NCBI RefSeq assembly: GCF_002583555.1
Contig: NZ_BEGX01000052.1
Location: 328,068-392,067 of the forward strand
Direction: 5' to 3'
DNA from: Pseudonocardia sp. N23
Lineage (GTDB): Bacteria > Actinomycetota > Actinomycetes > Mycobacteriales > Pseudonocardiaceae
Length of the DNA: 64,000 nt
The notes beneath the pieces are model-generated. The model was not told the origin of the DNA, searched no databases, and was given only the letters and a program-made list of their open reading frames with translations. Position 1 is the first letter of the stretch. Each line of letters opens with the position of its first letter. This document shows positions 63,981 to 64,000 of the stretch, in pieces. The position numbers and the translations under genes were made by a program.

Positions 63981-64000
63981 CCTCGTCCGGGTGCATCTAC

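Noticed and set aside
1-64000. tRNA, rRNA, insertion sequences, prophage or integrase attachment sites
   Set aside because: No tRNA-like arms with a GTTCGAATCC-type loop, no transposase or integrase motifs and no terminal inverted repeats were found on reading both strands. A tRNAscan and ISfinder search would be decisive.

Overview
The window is a very GC-rich actinobacterial chromosome segment. Third codon positions are almost all G or C, GTG starts are common, LexA boxes have the actinobacterial TCGAAC-N4-GTTCGA form, and there are an F420 biosynthesis gene (fbiC), an ImuA'/ImuB/DnaE2 mutasome and PASTA-less Pkn-type kinases. Gene content and order recall Mycobacterium tuberculosis (blocks matching Rv3305c-Rv3395c and Rv0951-Rv0957), while the dispersed palindromes and added catabolic genes suggest a Pseudonocardia-like organism. 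The genus is inference. No rRNA, tRNA, insertion sequence, prophage or CRISPR array was found.

Region 1 (1-8529): a tight minus-strand catabolic operon with mostly 4-bp overlaps. In transcription order it holds an MHS-type MFS permease, a MaoC hydratase, an acyl-CoA ligase, an enoyl-CoA hydratase, a second MaoC protein, an acyl-CoA carboxylase beta subunit, an HpcH/CitE-type CoA lyase and a biotin carboxylase cut by the window edge. A divergent TetR gene is flanked by two related operator-like palindromes. The set fits uptake, CoA activation, carboxylation, hydration and C-C cleavage of a branched or unsaturated acid. It resembles the Rv2498c-Rv2506 locus of M. tuberculosis, but the substrate is unknown.

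Region 2 (8.7-22 kb): nucleoside and sugar-phosphate salvage (purine nucleoside phosphorylase, phosphomannomutase-type enzyme, uracil phosphoribosyltransferase, adenosine deaminase) mixed with an M20 amidohydrolase, a Ser/Thr kinase, an SGNH hydrolase, a TetR regulator, a haloalkane dehalogenase-like hydrolase and several orphan proteins.

Region 3 (22-29.5 kb): cell envelope genes. A coiled-coil protein is followed by MurJ with an enormous Pro/Gly-rich N-terminal tail, a DD-carboxypeptidase and a YihY/BrkB membrane protein.

Region 4 (29.5-45.2 kb): a carotenoid oxygenase, acyl-CoA ligase and LLM oxidoreductase cluster next to fbiC. Then come a kinase with a septum-formation-like outer domain coupled to exonuclease III, isocitrate dehydrogenase, a DUF2252 protein, folD-DUF3017, a pentapeptide-repeat protein and an acetate-type transporter.

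Region 5 (45.2-55.8 kb): the DNA-damage mutasome in two SOS-boxed transcription units (dnaE2; imuA'-imuB). It is interrupted by a MerR/thioredoxin pair, a lactate dehydrogenase and an intergenic palindrome array, and is followed by a processive glycosyltransferase.

Region 6 (55.8-64 kb): purH-purN, a PerM-like DUF6350 protein, a DUF5336 protein, sucD-sucC and a lipase. This matches the order of Rv0957-Rv0951.

At least ten genes show a -10-like hexamer 6-8 nt before the start codon and no Shine-Dalgarno, which suggests leaderless transcripts. No wholly new multi-gene system stands out. The strongest leads are the 45-bp palindrome array at 49.96-50.19 kb, the stop-codon-overlapping hairpin family, the MurJ tail, and the small ORF that carries the dnaE2 SOS box.
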